NCBI GenBank assembly: GCA_022511425.1
Contig: JAFLRO010000015.1
Location: 1-45,563, forward strand
Source: Acetatifactor sp.
GTDB lineage: Bacteria > Bacillota > Clostridia > Lachnospirales > Lachnospiraceae
Reading direction: 5' to 3'
Length of the DNA: 45,563 nt
In this document: piece by piece, positions 34,492-43,748 of the stretch
Layout of the letters: the number at the start of each line of letters is the position of its first letter
Numbering within the stretch: the first letter of the stretch is position 1
Notes under the pieces: generated by a model
Told to the model about the DNA's origin: nothing
Database searches by the model: none
Seen by the model: the letters and a program-made list of their open reading frames with translations, nothing else
Program-made: the position numbers and the translations under genes

Positions 34492-35682
34492 TCAGTTGCA
34501 TCCCTGTTCGCGCTCTTGGCGGAGCTTTTTCACAAACCTCTCCAACCTGCCAATGGCAACCTTCAGGTTTTCCAGGGAATAAGCATAGGAAATACGTAAA
34601 AATCCCTCGCCACTGTCTCCAAAAGCTGTTCCCGGAACCACAGCCACCTTCTCCTCCTCCAGGAACCTTGTGGCAAACTCGTCACTGGTCATCCCAAACT
34701 GCTTGATACAGGGGAATACATAAAAGGCACCGTATGGTTCAAAACACTCCAGACCCATCTCCTTAAAAGCGTTCAACAGATACCTTCTTCTCTGATTATA
34801 TGCGCCGCACATCTGTGCAATGTCGTCATCTCCGTTTTTCAACGCTTCCACGGCTGCATACTGACTGGTGGTGGGTGCGCACATAATGGCAAACTGATGA
34901 ATCTTTGTCATCTGCTTGATAATATCCGCCGGACCGCAGGCATATCCCAGTCTCCACCCTGTCATGGCATAAGCTTTAGAAAACCCGTTGATCAGAATAG
35001 TGCGCTCCTTCATTTCAGGCAGACTTGCAATGGATACGTGCTTGCCCTTGTAAGTCAGTTCACCGTAAATCTCATCAGACATGACAATGAGATCGTGCTT
35101 TTTAATCACCTCAGCGATTGCCTCCAGGTTCTCCCGCTCCATGATGGCTCCGGTAGGGTTGTTGGGAAAAGGAAGAATCAGCACTTTGGTCCTGTCTGTG
35201 ACAGCAGCCTCAATCTCTTCCGCTGTCAGGCGAAATTCATTCTCTGCTTTCAAATCAATAATCACAGGCTTTGCTCCTGCCAGGATGGCACAGGGCTCAT
35301 AGGACACATAGCTGGGCTGGGGAATCAGCACCTCCTCCCCAGGGTTGATCAGTGCCCGCAGACCGATATCAATGGCCTCAGAACCACCCACGGTGATCAG
35401 AACCTCTCCGGCAGGATCATAGGTAATGCCCTGCTTCCGGTACATATAATTACAAATCTCCCGGCGCAGCTCCATAAGACCGGAATTGGAAGTATAGAAA
35501 GTCCTTCCTTTCTCAAGGGAATAGATGCCCTCGTCCCTTATATGCCAGGGAGTGTCAAAATCCGGTTCACCCACACCTAAAGAAATGACTTCGGGGTCGT
35601 TCATCTCGCTTACAATATCGAAAAATTTGCGTATGCCGGATGGCTTAATATCTACTACAACATTTGATAAGGGATTTCTCAT
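34492..35682 (-). CDS. Class I/II PLP aminotransferase
   Basis: The 396-residue fold-type I aminotransferase has an N-terminal SLGVGEPDFDTPWHIRD and substrate region TFYTSNSGLMELRREIC. FPNNPTGAIM and MSDEIYGELTY bind PLP. The Schiff-base lysine is in NGFSKAYAMTGWRLGY (K236), and the carboxylate Arg is near FLRISYAYS. The type is close to aspartate/aromatic (MtnE/PatA-like) aminotransferases; the substrate cannot be set from sequence. The ATG overlaps the stop of the Lrp gene upstream (ATGA, 4 bases), so an Lrp regulator and its likely target are translationally coupled. The amino-acid signal sensed by Lrp probably relates to this substrate. Confidence 0.94.
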   Translation of the reverse strand: MRNPLSNVVVDIKPSGIRKFFDIVSEMNDPEVISLGVGEPDFDTPWHIRDEGIYSLEKGRTFYTSNSGLMELRREICNYMYRKQGITYDPAGEVLITVGGSEAIDIGLRALINPGEEVLIPQPSYVSYEPCAILAGAKPVIIDLKAENEFRLTAEEIEAAVTDRTKVLILPFPNNPTGAIMERENLEAIAEVIKKHDLIVMSDEIYGELTYKGKHVSIASLPEMKERTILINGFSKAYAMTGWRLGYACGPADIIKQMTKIHQFAIMCAPTTSQYAAVEALKNGDDDIAQMCGAYNQRRRYLLNAFKEMGLECFEPYGAFYVFPCIKQFGMTSDEFATRFLEEEKVAVVPGTAFGDSGEGFLRISYAYSLENLKVAIGRLERFVKKLRQEREQGCN

Positions 35683-36161
35683 GGTGTAATCATCTCTCTT
35701 TCGTCTTCTTTCTTCTGAGCAATAGCACAGCCGTGATCCTTGTACTTTTTCAGGATAAAGTGAGTAGCTGTACTGAGCACGGCATCCAGAGTTGACAGTT
35801 TCTCGGAAACAAACGTAGAGACTTCCCTTAAAGTCTTGCCCTCCAAAATCACCATCAGGTCAAAACCACCGGAAATCAAATACACACTGCGCACCTCCGG
35901 GTATTTGTAAATTCGCTCTGCCACACTGTCAAAGCCCTGACCCCGCTGTGGCGCTACCCGCACCTCGATCAGCGCCGTTACTTTCTCTATTGATGTCTTC
36001 TCCCAGTTTATCAAGGTGTGATATCCGCAGATAACGCCCTCTGCTTCCATAGCAGCGATCTCGTTGACCACATCAATCTCTTCCGCACCCAGGATGATGG
36101 CCAGTTCCTTCAGATCAATACGGCTGTTCTTCTCGATTACCGCAAGCAATTCTTCTCTCAT
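35679..36161 (-). CDS. Lrp/AsnC-family regulator
   Basis: 160 residues from the ATG at 36161 (AGAGAGG upstream; the longer frame is not supported). The N-terminal helix-turn-helix is ELLAVIEKNSRIDLKELAIILGAEEIDVVNEIAAMEAEG. The C-terminal RAM-type ligand domain reads TALIEVRVAPQRGQGFDSVAERIYKYPEVRSVYLISGGFDLMVILEG. The helix-turn-helix is acidic and a little short for the family, but its spacing is kept. It overlaps the aminotransferase gene, an arrangement common for Lrp proteins that control a neighbouring amino-acid enzyme. Ligand unknown. Confidence 0.93.
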   Translation of the reverse strand: MREELLAVIEKNSRIDLKELAIILGAEEIDVVNEIAAMEAEGVICGYHTLINWEKTSIEKVTALIEVRVAPQRGQGFDSVAERIYKYPEVRSVYLISGGFDLMVILEGKTLREVSTFVSEKLSTLDAVLSTATHFILKKYKDHGCAIAQKKEDEREMITP

Positions 36162-36238
36162 ATAATCCTCTCTTTCCGCGCCCGTACGGCGCAAACAAAT
36201 TTACTTGGTATTACAATATTAAAACTATATGATTAAAA

Positions 36239-37282
36239 CTATATTCTGCTCTCACTTACAAAACGATATAATTCATCTGTCGCGGGTCGATCCATGTAGC
36301 GGACTTCCTCCCCGTTTAAGAGAATCCTGTCATTTCGGTCTGTCACCTTACCCACTAACACTGCCGGAATCTGTCTGGCTGTCAAGCTGTCAACTAACCC
36401 CGGGCCATCCTCAGTGGTCATAACCAAACAACCACCGGAAAGCAGCTGATAGGGATTCACGTTACAGTACTCACACACCTCTACTGTCTCCTGTCGCAGC
36501 GGTAGTTTTCTCAAATCTACGGTCAGTCCGACACCTGCTGCCTCTGCCAATTCCCAGAGAGCACCAAAGATACCTCCCTCCGAGGCATCGTGCATGGCAC
36601 AGACGCCGGACTCCACGGCGGCTGCTGCCTCCGGCAGAATGGACAGATAGCGGTGAAAACCTGCGGCTTCCTCAACCAGATAAGCCGGGTAACGAGCGCG
36701 CAGCATTTCACTGCACCGCTCAGCTAAAAATGCTGTTCCCTCCAGGCCAATCCACTTGCTGACCACTATGTCCTGCCCCGGGGCGGCTGTTCCCGTCATA
36801 TTGCTCATAGTTTGACTCCCTGCAGGACTTTTTCCAAATCCGACGACCACCGCTGTGGTTGATGAGACATCTGAGGTAATCCGCGTTTGACCGCCCACAA
36901 TATCCATAGACAGTTCCTCGCATTTCTCCACCGCTTCCGCCATCAGTGCTTTGAGCTCCGTCTCCTCCGCCGCTTCCGGCAAAAGCAGCGCGATCATGGC
37001 AGCAACAGGCTCTGCGCCCGAGGCAGCCAGATTATTGGCGCATTTCTGCAGCAACTGCGACATAGTGTATTTGACGGTAAAACCGGACTGTTGACATCCG
37101 GTTGATGCCTTAACTGCAACGGAAGCTTCCTGCATACAAGAAATGACATTTGCGTCACAAAAAGAAAAAATGGCGCAGTCTTTCCCTATTCCTGCGCCGC
37201 TTAATACCTCTTTTCTCTCTGTCTTCATCTGTCTCAAAACAGAACGTTTTAAAACATTCTCTGGCACTTTTCCTGTCTTCAT
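36239..37282 (-). CDS. AIR-synthase-related (PurM/HypE superfamily) protein
   Basis: The 347-residue protein has an N-terminal half like an AIR synthase/HypE ATP-binding domain (AGIGKDCAIF, NNLAASGAEPVAAMIALLLP, DIVGGQTRITSDV). The C-terminal half includes CAMHDASEGGIFGALWELAEAAGVGLTVDLRKLP and YQLLSGGCLVMTT. HypE ends in a conserved Cys used to carry thiocarbamate; this protein ends ESRI with no such Cys, so it is not a hydrogenase-maturation HypE. It lies between vanW (48 bases) and the Lrp gene (77 bases), probably in one transcript. The function is unknown beyond the fold; ATP-dependent activation of an amide or formyl group is a guess from the superfamily. Confidence 0.8.
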   Translation of the reverse strand: MKTGKVPENVLKRSVLRQMKTERKEVLSGAGIGKDCAIFSFCDANVISCMQEASVAVKASTGCQQSGFTVKYTMSQLLQKCANNLAASGAEPVAAMIALLLPEAAEETELKALMAEAVEKCEELSMDIVGGQTRITSDVSSTTAVVVGFGKSPAGSQTMSNMTGTAAPGQDIVVSKWIGLEGTAFLAERCSEMLRARYPAYLVEEAAGFHRYLSILPEAAAAVESGVCAMHDASEGGIFGALWELAEAAGVGLTVDLRKLPLRQETVEVCEYCNVNPYQLLSGGCLVMTTEDGPGLVDSLTARQIPAVLVGKVTDRNDRILLNGEEVRYMDRPATDELYRFVSESRI

Positions 37283-37330
37283 CCCAGTAGTCCTTACACA
37301 CTTTATTCCCGCGCAAATCTAAGTCCGGAT

Positions 37331-38797
37331 CTATTGTGCCGGGGCGGATTCCGCCGGCGACATCAACAGAGCAATCACATTCCTCACATGATCTATGCTT
37401 CCTGTTCCAATGGCAGCCATAATCTCCTCATAAGCCCGGGGATCCGCGGTAGCTGTGCCAACAGTGGCGCTTCTGGGCACCATTTTGTAATTACTGCTGT
37501 TTACCAGCGTCCGGCTGATCTCCTTGCCATCCTGAAATACAATCTTCCAGAGCCGCGCTTTATACCCGATATGAGCGCTCTCCACATTACCAATATAACC
37601 TAGAGGCAGCGATGCGTCGGCATAGATCGTATCCGAGGTCGGATTGATTACCTCCAGTACCTCACTCTCATAACGAACCTTATAACCTGCATCCCGGGTC
37701 TCCTTACCATATATGTTAAAGGTAATATGCTTGTTCTTAGTATATCCTTCTATATAAATAGGGTAATCCAAATTATTAATAAAACGGAAATCCTTTCCTG
37801 CGCTCTCTGCAATGGCAGCATCGGCAGAAGGGTTTACATATGTAACAATCATAGAGTGATTGTGGCGTTCTGTTATCTCCAGTTCCGCTCCCAATGCAGC
37901 ATTATACAGAGTAGTGGACACTTGACAGATACCACCGCCCAAGCTGTCTACCACCCTACCGTTTAAGTAGGAACCTGCCATATAGTAACCGTTTTTCGCA
38001 GTAAAGGGAGCAACTACGTCATATGTAGAAAATACATCACCGGGATACAAAGTAATCCCGTCTATCAGCTTGCAGCCATTTTCCACATTTGCACTTCTGG
38101 CGGAATTGGACGAAGTATAAGATGTAGTGCAAGTTCCCAGTATATCCTGCACTACCGACAGTTCTTCCGTATTACCCCTGGGCTGTTCCACAGCGATGTC
38201 CAGTTGGATGGAGCAAGGCTGATAGTCCCATTCAGCAATTAAATAATCATTGATTCTGTCAATAGAGGTCTCCACGTCCAGTTTGTAGCCAACCTGACCC
38301 TCCACCACTTGAAACTGACCATTCTCGCGAATCAGATATGCGTCCGCTGCATCCATGTCAAATATTGAACATTCCCGAATCAGAAAGTCATTGATTGTCT
38401 GCAAGTCAAATAAAATCAGAATAGGATAAACCTTGTTTTCATGCTCCAAATCCTTTAGCACCTTGTAACGCTCAATGACATTTCCCTGAGTACCAAGCTG
38501 TATTGCTTCTGACACCAGCTCAGGATTTGCCCAGAAAAGTCCCAGCTCACCGGCTGTCACCACGACCTGATTACCGTCCGCTGCCAGCACCGTGACTTCC
38601 ACGCTCTCCAGCTGAGAAATAAACTCTTCCACAGCGGCAGAAGCCTGTGCGGCCGTCATCCCGGAGAGATTGATATGTCCGGCAAACACACCATTTTTGA
38701 TGGATTCCTCACCCTTGGCTTCTGCCACATTGCCAAGCAATAGAAAACTGACGGCAACAAGAACAGATAGAACCAAATATTTTATCCATTTTTTCAT
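37331..38797 (-). CDS. VanW-family secreted or membrane-anchored protein
   Basis: About 488 residues from the ATG at 38797 (AAAGGAG 8 bases upstream). An N-terminal hydrophobic segment (~7-25) is a signal or anchor. A peptidoglycan-binding-4-like region (~35-210) contains HINLSGMTAAQASAAVEEFI. The VanW core (~240-380) has LYPGDVFSTYDVVAPFTAKNGY, GGGICQVSTTLYNAAL, ERHNHSMIVTYV and ADAAIAE. The name comes from a gene in some vancomycin-resistance clusters, but the family is widespread in Clostridia and its role is unproven; envelope work is likely. No van genes are nearby, so this is not evidence for resistance. Confidence 0.92.
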   Translation of the reverse strand: MKKWIKYLVLSVLVAVSFLLLGNVAEAKGEESIKNGVFAGHINLSGMTAAQASAAVEEFISQLESVEVTVLAADGNQVVVTAGELGLFWANPELVSEAIQLGTQGNVIERYKVLKDLEHENKVYPILILFDLQTINDFLIRECSIFDMDAADAYLIRENGQFQVVEGQVGYKLDVETSIDRINDYLIAEWDYQPCSIQLDIAVEQPRGNTEELSVVQDILGTCTTSYTSSNSARSANVENGCKLIDGITLYPGDVFSTYDVVAPFTAKNGYYMAGSYLNGRVVDSLGGGICQVSTTLYNAALGAELEITERHNHSMIVTYVNPSADAAIAESAGKDFRFINNLDYPIYIEGYTKNKHITFNIYGKETRDAGYKVRYESEVLEVINPTSDTIYADASLPLGYIGNVESAHIGYKARLWKIVFQDGKEISRTLVNSSNYKMVPRSATVGTATADPRAYEEIMAAIGTGSIDHVRNVIALLMSPAESAPAQ

Positions 38798-38829
38798 GAC
38801 TGCCTCTCCTTTCCGGGTTGATTCTTGAA

Positions 38830-38937
38830 CTATGACCAAAAATATGCTAAAGTGGGTATAATCATGGCAAGTACAAGAACTACTATAATTACTGCTGAAA
38901 TTCGGCGTTTGTTTTTCTTATTGCTCAAATTGAACAT
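38830..38937 (-). CDS. 35-residue single-pass membrane peptide
   Basis: The ATG at 38937 has AGGAGA eight bases upstream. The product has a short basic start (MFNLSNKKNKRRIS), one hydrophobic helix (AVIIVVLVLAMIIPTLAYF) and no tail. Its leader holds two hairpins (GCCGCC-TTTC-GGCGGC and GCCTTT-CAA-AAAGGC, 38940-38995). It lies 32 bases upstream of vanW and was probably cotranscribed with it. No named family is known to me. Confidence 0.6.
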   Translation of the reverse strand: MFNLSNKKNKRRISAVIIVVLVLAMIIPTLAYFWS

Positions 38938-39034
38938 AAGCCATCTCCTGACTGCCTTTTTGAAAGGCCGTAAATGCCGCCGAAAGGCGGCCCCAGTAAA
39001 ATAACAATTAAAAAACTCTGAAAGGATATTATAT

Positions 39035-39643
39035 ATGAATTTAGTTCTTTTTGCAAGTTCTATTATCGTCGTTATATTAATAGCTACAAACACCAGACGT
39101 CAGAAGAAAATCAGCAAAAAGCAGGAGGAGTCATTTTGGGCCAGAGAGCGGCGTGCCAACTCTGTCCGCCGCAAACCCCTTGACGGTTTAAAATATATTT
39201 CCATCCCCTTGGAAACCTTTCCCACACATATTCTGCAGCAGGACAGTGTTATCGCAGAATGTATTGAAACACTGGAGTACCTGACTTCACAGAAAATAGT
39301 GAATCTGACCGGATATTCCAACACGGACTTGAAGCTTGAATATGGAACCGCCAATATTACGCAGTTGTCAGAATATGACCAAAATTACACCATACTGGTG
39401 CGCACTCTGCAAAAATGGGCAGATGTGCTTCTGGAAACCGGATATGTGGAGGAAGCCTGCATACTGATGGAGTTTGCAATCGACACCGGCACGGATGTGA
39501 GCCGAACTTATTACCAGTTGGCAGAATGCTATTCCTCCCAGGGAGCAAATGACAAAATCCAGCACCTGAAGGATGTAGCCGAAACGATTCACTCCTCCAG
39601 CCGGGATATCATCCTGAGACATTTGAACAAGGAATACCCCTAA
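39035..39643 (+). CDS. Membrane-anchored protein of unknown function, TPR-like C-terminus
   Basis: 202 residues. An N-terminal hydrophobic helix (~2-18) is followed by a very basic stretch (TRRQKKISKKQEES), so the bulk lies in the cytoplasm. The C-terminal region (~110-200) is helical and TPR-like (WADVLLETGYVEEACILMEFAI, TYYQLAECYSSQGANDKIQHL). The middle contains YISIPLETFPTHILQQD. AAAGGA is ahead of the ATG. It is divergent from the small membrane peptide and vanW, sharing 97 bases. I have seen no named family for it; a protein-protein scaffold at the membrane is inference. Confidence 0.65.
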   Translation: MNLVLFASSIIVVILIATNTRRQKKISKKQEESFWARERRANSVRRKPLDGLKYISIPLETFPTHILQQDSVIAECIETLEYLTSQKIVNLTGYSNTDLKLEYGTANITQLSEYDQNYTILVRTLQKWADVLLETGYVEEACILMEFAIDTGTDVSRTYYQLAECYSSQGANDKIQHLKDVAETIHSSSRDIILRHLNKEYP

Positions 39644-39752
39644 TATTGAATAAAAAATATCTTTTCTTTGAGCAGTATTTTTTTCATCCCGTATTATCTT
39701 ATGTGCATACATGGACAAATATGACATATCAATGTATTCTGTACTGGAATGT

Positions 39753-40607
39753 TCAGAGAGAAAATTTATCCTCTAACTTCTGCCAGAAGGTTTCCGGCAC
39801 TTGGCTCAAGTCACTTAAGCCCATTCTTTTGGCCTCTTCCGCCACTTCAAGTATACATTCGTAAAAATAATTGACACCTGTCATAAGACTCTTTCTCACA
39901 GCTTTACTCAGAGACATTCCCATCTTGTCCACACCGCTGTCTGCAAAAGTTTTCAAATATCCCTCCACGTCATAGGGAATTGCGAAAAACTCTGTCTGCC
40001 AGCTTTGAGAATCTCCCGTGAGCATCGCAAACTGTGCCCGCCTTCCCACACCGTCAATGGCAAACCCCAGTGAACCCGGATTAATGTATGTCTTTTCTCT
40101 CTGGCGGTATAGCTCCTGATGGTGACTGTGTCCTCCCAGAAGATAGTGACCCGGCAATTCTTTCAGGACTTGCTCCCTCAGTCCGGGCTCCGTCTCCACA
40201 TTTCCTCGTACCCGGCCGGGAACGCCATGGCAGATGTACAGATCCGGACAGTCTTCGATCTGTATCTGCCGTTCTGTGGGAAGGGAGCCTAAAAACTGAA
40301 AATCTTCCTCACTTAACTGATTCAGGGTATAGAGTAAGACGCCATTGTTGGAGGATGGCTTCCAGCCTTGGTGATTGTCAAGGTTGTTCAGGAGATAATC
40401 TTCTCTGTTTCCACGAATTAGGTAACAGGGCCAGCGTTTTTGCATTTCACGGATCAGGGCAAGTGTTCGCTGGGGGTAGGGGCCGTCTGTCACATAGTCG
40501 CCAAGGCAGATGACGGCGTCTGCGGGGTGGGTGTCCAGGAAGGTCAGAAATGCTTCCAGGGCTTTGAAGTTGCTGTGTATGTCGCTGATTAGTGCCAGAT
40601 TTTTCAT
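39753..40607 (-). CDS. Calcineurin-like metallophosphoesterase
   Basis: The 284-residue protein has the metal-binding motifs in order: ISDIHSNFKALEAF (motif I, Asp/His), CLGDYVTDGPYP (motif II, GDxxxxGP), IRGNREDYLL (motif III, GNxE), CHGVPG (motif IV) and LGGHSHHQELY (motif V). The order fits the YfcE/MJ0936-type phosphodiesterases. The C-terminal ~70 residues (from ~215) are a helical extension beyond the core. An AAGGG RBS is present. It is convergent with the gene at 39035 and not clearly in an operon. Its substrate cannot be read from sequence. The palindromic element lies in its upstream region. Confidence 0.92.
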   Translation of the reverse strand: MKNLALISDIHSNFKALEAFLTFLDTHPADAVICLGDYVTDGPYPQRTLALIREMQKRWPCYLIRGNREDYLLNNLDNHQGWKPSSNNGVLLYTLNQLSEEDFQFLGSLPTERQIQIEDCPDLYICHGVPGRVRGNVETEPGLREQVLKELPGHYLLGGHSHHQELYRQREKTYINPGSLGFAIDGVGRRAQFAMLTGDSQSWQTEFFAIPYDVEGYLKTFADSGVDKMGMSLSKAVRKSLMTGVNYFYECILEVAEEAKRMGLSDLSQVPETFWQKLEDKFSL

Positions 40608-40642
40608 TGAATACTACCCTTGTTAATAATTTGCAGTTAAGT

Positions 40643-40829
40643 TTTCCACAAGTGACGGCATCTTGCAGCGGATATGCCCAGGCGAACGCGGCAACGCTCC
40701 GCCAAACTAACTGCCAACTTCGACTAAGGTGCGAAGGGCATCGCACCAAGTCTACGTAGGCAGTGGATTTCGGCTCCGTCTAAGGGCGCCGCTGAATTGT
40801 TCGGCTGGGCATATCCGCTGCAAGATGCC
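40643..40829. repeat. Long palindromic element (31-bp inverted repeat with nested hairpins)
   Basis: Arms at 40657-40687 and 40799-40829 match in 30 of 31 positions (core GCATCTTGCAGCGGATATGC). Inside are further pairings: GCGGC/GCCGC, ACTGCC/GGCAGT, ACTT/AAGT and the perfect hairpin GGTGCGA-AGGGCA-TCGCACC (40729-40748). The element would fold into a branched structure about 173 bases long. No ORF lies inside. It fills the gap between galT and the metallophosphoesterase, and its left border recurs at 33955-33974, so it is probably a repeated REP/MITE-like element. Confidence 0.85.
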
Positions 40830-40858
40830 TGATACTGGCTGAAAATCAAAAACAATTT

Positions 40859-42373
40859 TTATTCGGATAATTTCATCAGGAACCGGTCGAAGGCGGCTTG
40901 GCCTTCGGGGGTTCTTTTGTAGACACCGGCATCTTCCAGGACTTCCATGAACACCAGGCCGACTTCTTTCTCAATGATGTTGTCGATATTGGAGGGGTCT
41001 ATCTTTTCGTATTTAGGGACGAATTCCTCCACCCAGTCTGCGTGTTTTGCAAGTTCTTCGTCCGCTCGCAGGTATGCACCTTTCAGTATGGCTGTCTTCA
41101 GATGTGACAACTCGTCTTTTAGACGGGCGGGTAGTACTGCTAAGCCCATGACTTCAATAAGGCCTATATTTTCCTTTTTGATGTGGTGCAGTTTGGCGTG
41201 AGGGTGATAAACTCCGAGGGGATGTTCTTCTGTGGTAATGTTGTTGCGCAGCACCAGGTCAAGTTCGTAGTTTTCCCCCCGCTTTCTGGCAATGGGGGTG
41301 ATGGTGTTGTGGGGTTCACCGTCGGTATATGCATAGATAAACGCTGCTTCATCGGTGTATTCACGCCATTTATGCAGAATCATATCGGCCAGCTCGATGA
41401 TGGGAGCTGCATCCTTGCCGCTCAGACGGATTACAGACATGGGCCAATTGACCACACCGGCGGAAACATTCTCATAGCCCTTAACAGCAAACTCTCGCTC
41501 CACAGGTGCTTTCGCCATGGCAAACTCATAATGACCGCCCTGGAAATGGTCGTGGCTTAAAATTGAACCACCTACGATGGGAAGGTCTGCGTTAGATCCC
41601 ACGAAGTAGTGGGGAAATTGCTTAACAAAATCGAAAAGTTTGCAGAAGGTGTCTCTGTCAATCTTCATAGGTACATGCTGAGAGTTAAACACGATGCAAT
41701 GCTCATTGTAATACACATATGGAGAATACTGAAAACCCCACTCACTGCCGTTTATGGTCACGGGGATGATCCGGTGATTCTGACGGGCTGGGTGATTGAC
41801 CCTGCCTGCATATCCCTCATTCTCCCAGCACAGCAGACATTTAGGATACCCTGACTGTTTTGCCAGCTTGGCCGCCGCAATGGCTTTGGGATCTTTCTCC
41901 GGCTTGGATAGGTTGATGGTGATGTCCAGATTGCCGTATATTGTGGGGGCGAGCCATTTCATGTCCCTGCGAATGCGGTATCTTCGGATGTAGTCGGAGT
42001 CGCAGCTGAATTTGTAGTAATAATCAGTAGCCGCCTCCGGGGAGACTTGGTTATATAGCCTTTGAAATTCGGCTATGACCTCGCTGGGCCTGGGCAGCAG
42101 AGCGCTCATAATTTTCGTATCAAAGAGATCCCGGTACACAATGCTGTTCTCGGTCAGGATTCCTTTCTCATAAGCATAATCGCACATGCTGTTCAAAATG
42201 GCTTCCAGTTCGTCCGTATCTAATGTGACATCCGTGTCATTATCCTCCAATTCATCCAGAGCAAACAATTCCAGCAATTTATTGGTGGTGAAAATTACAT
42301 CCTCTTTCGGCACCAATCCTGTTTGAACCCCGTAAGAAACCAGTTTTCTGATATCTGTTTGAATTTTATCCAT
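40859..42373 (-). CDS. galT: UDP-glucose--hexose-1-phosphate uridylyltransferase (Firmicutes-type GalT)
   Basis: 504 residues from the ATG at 42373, which has GGAGG seven bases upstream; the ATG two codons earlier is too close to it. It exchanges UMP between UDP-glucose and galactose-1-phosphate in the Leloir pathway. The active-site segment is GGSILSHDHFQGGHYEFAMAKA; with the ~500-residue length this marks the Firmicutes GalT class, distinct from the HxHxQ enzyme of E. coli. LCWENEGYAGRVNHPARQNHRIIP is a family block. It follows galK by 85 bases in the same direction, so the two are an operon. No galE is in the window. Confidence 0.95.
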   Translation of the reverse strand: MDKIQTDIRKLVSYGVQTGLVPKEDVIFTTNKLLELFALDELEDNDTDVTLDTDELEAILNSMCDYAYEKGILTENSIVYRDLFDTKIMSALLPRPSEVIAEFQRLYNQVSPEAATDYYYKFSCDSDYIRRYRIRRDMKWLAPTIYGNLDITINLSKPEKDPKAIAAAKLAKQSGYPKCLLCWENEGYAGRVNHPARQNHRIIPVTINGSEWGFQYSPYVYYNEHCIVFNSQHVPMKIDRDTFCKLFDFVKQFPHYFVGSNADLPIVGGSILSHDHFQGGHYEFAMAKAPVEREFAVKGYENVSAGVVNWPMSVIRLSGKDAAPIIELADMILHKWREYTDEAAFIYAYTDGEPHNTITPIARKRGENYELDLVLRNNITTEEHPLGVYHPHAKLHHIKKENIGLIEVMGLAVLPARLKDELSHLKTAILKGAYLRADEELAKHADWVEEFVPKYEKIDPSNIDNIIEKEVGLVFMEVLEDAGVYKRTPEGQAAFDRFLMKLSE

Positions 42374-42457
42374 ACCCATGCCTCCGCGCTAAACACAATG
42401 CTTTGATGTGACTGTTTCAATGACAAATCTTTTCACTTATAAATATAAGAGTCTCTA

Positions 42458-43624
42458 TCAGCTTAAAACGACAGGACCGTCACCTATTTCTACCACGTAA
42501 AAGTCGGCGGCGTAACCTATCTTTTGCTGATAAGCCTGCCCCACTTTTTCAATGAAGCTGTCGATGGCTTCATCTTTTACAATGCTTACAGTACAGCCGC
42601 CAAAGCCTGCACCAGTCATTCTTGAGCCGATGACGCCCGGAATTTTCCATGCCTCTTCCACCAGAGTGTCCAACTCGATACCCGTCACCTCATAATCATC
42701 TCTCAAGGATACATGGGAAGCGTTCATCAGCTGGCCAAATTCAGTGATATTACCATTCTTCAGCGCCTCTACTGCTCGGATAGTGCGCTGATTCTCGTAG
42801 ACAGCATGTTTTGCGCGTTTCCTGCGCACATCACTCTGGATTGCAGATTGATGCTGTTCAAAAGCTGACTCATCCAGGTCTCCCAGACTCTCGATGTTAA
42901 TTTCCTTTTGCAGCTCTGCAAGAGCAGTCTCACATTCACTGCGACGTTCATTGTACTTAGAATCACCCAGACCCCGCTTCTTATTGCTACTAGCTATGAC
43001 AATCTTTGCGCCCTCCAAGGCAATGGGCGCATACTCAAAGGAGAGATCTGCCGTGTCCAGGAAAATGGCATGGTTTTTCTTTCCCATGGCAATGGCAAAC
43101 TGATCCATGATACCGCAGTTCACCTTATTAAAATTGTTTTCAGAGTACTGGCCGATCAGTGCCAAGTCCTGATTTGTCACATCAAAGTCAAAAAATTCTC
43201 TCAGGATAGCGCCGGTCAGCACTTCCACCGATGCGGAGGAAGAAAGGCCGGAGCCGTTGGGAATCGTGCCATTCAGCAAGATATCAAGGCCACAGGAGAG
43301 CTTCATCCCTCTCTCCTCGAAGGCCCACATCACACCCTTAGGATAATTAGTCCAGCCGGCATTATCAGAGGGCACTAAATCATCCAAAGAGGATTCAATT
43401 ACTCCCAGATGCTCGAAATTCATGGAGAAAAAACGGAGCATCCTGTCATTTCGTTTACGAGCCACACCGTAGGTGCCAATGGTCAATGCACACGGAAATA
43501 CATGGCCCCCGTTATAGTCGGTATGTTCTCCAATCAGGTTTACCCGTCCGGGTGCAAAGAATACTTTTGCTTCCCGGCTGTCTCCATAAACTTCCTCAAA
43601 CTTCTTCAATACAATATCCTTCAT
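42458..43624 (-). CDS. galK: Galactokinase
   Basis: 388 residues from the ATG at 43624 (GGAGAGG upstream; the 430-residue frame has no RBS). It phosphorylates galactose with ATP. GHMP-kinase motifs are in order: galactose-binding GRVNLIGEHTDYNGGHVFPCAL, ATP-loop IPNGSGLSSSASVEV, and C-terminal GSRMTGAGFGGCTVSIV. The base CGIMDQFA contains the catalytic Asp. The gene is the first of the galK-galT operon; promoter elements could not be set with confidence. A strong terminator 125 bases upstream isolates it from the glycosyltransferase gene. Confidence 0.96.
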   Translation of the reverse strand: MKDIVLKKFEEVYGDSREAKVFFAPGRVNLIGEHTDYNGGHVFPCALTIGTYGVARKRNDRMLRFFSMNFEHLGVIESSLDDLVPSDNAGWTNYPKGVMWAFEERGMKLSCGLDILLNGTIPNGSGLSSSASVEVLTGAILREFFDFDVTNQDLALIGQYSENNFNKVNCGIMDQFAIAMGKKNHAIFLDTADLSFEYAPIALEGAKIVIASSNKKRGLGDSKYNERRSECETALAELQKEINIESLGDLDESAFEQHQSAIQSDVRRKRAKHAVYENQRTIRAVEALKNGNITEFGQLMNASHVSLRDDYEVTGIELDTLVEEAWKIPGVIGSRMTGAGFGGCTVSIVKDEAIDSFIEKVGQAYQQKIGYAADFYVVEIGDGPVVLS

Positions 43625-43748
43625 AGCCCTCTCCGTTTCTGCGCAATGAAATGACGCTATTCTGCTTATTGTGCCGCCTCGATCGGCATATCGGTGCCCT
43701 GTCAGTCCGGCAGGATTCCTGTCCGCCGTGTGATAAATATAGTGTAAC

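Noticed and set aside
36239..37282. HypE hydrogenase maturation protein.
   Set aside because: The C-terminal Cys of HypE is missing and no hydrogenase or hyp gene is nearby.
37331..38797. VanW as evidence of vancomycin resistance.
   Set aside because: The VanW family is widespread in Clostridia and no vanA/vanB/vanH/vanX gene is present.
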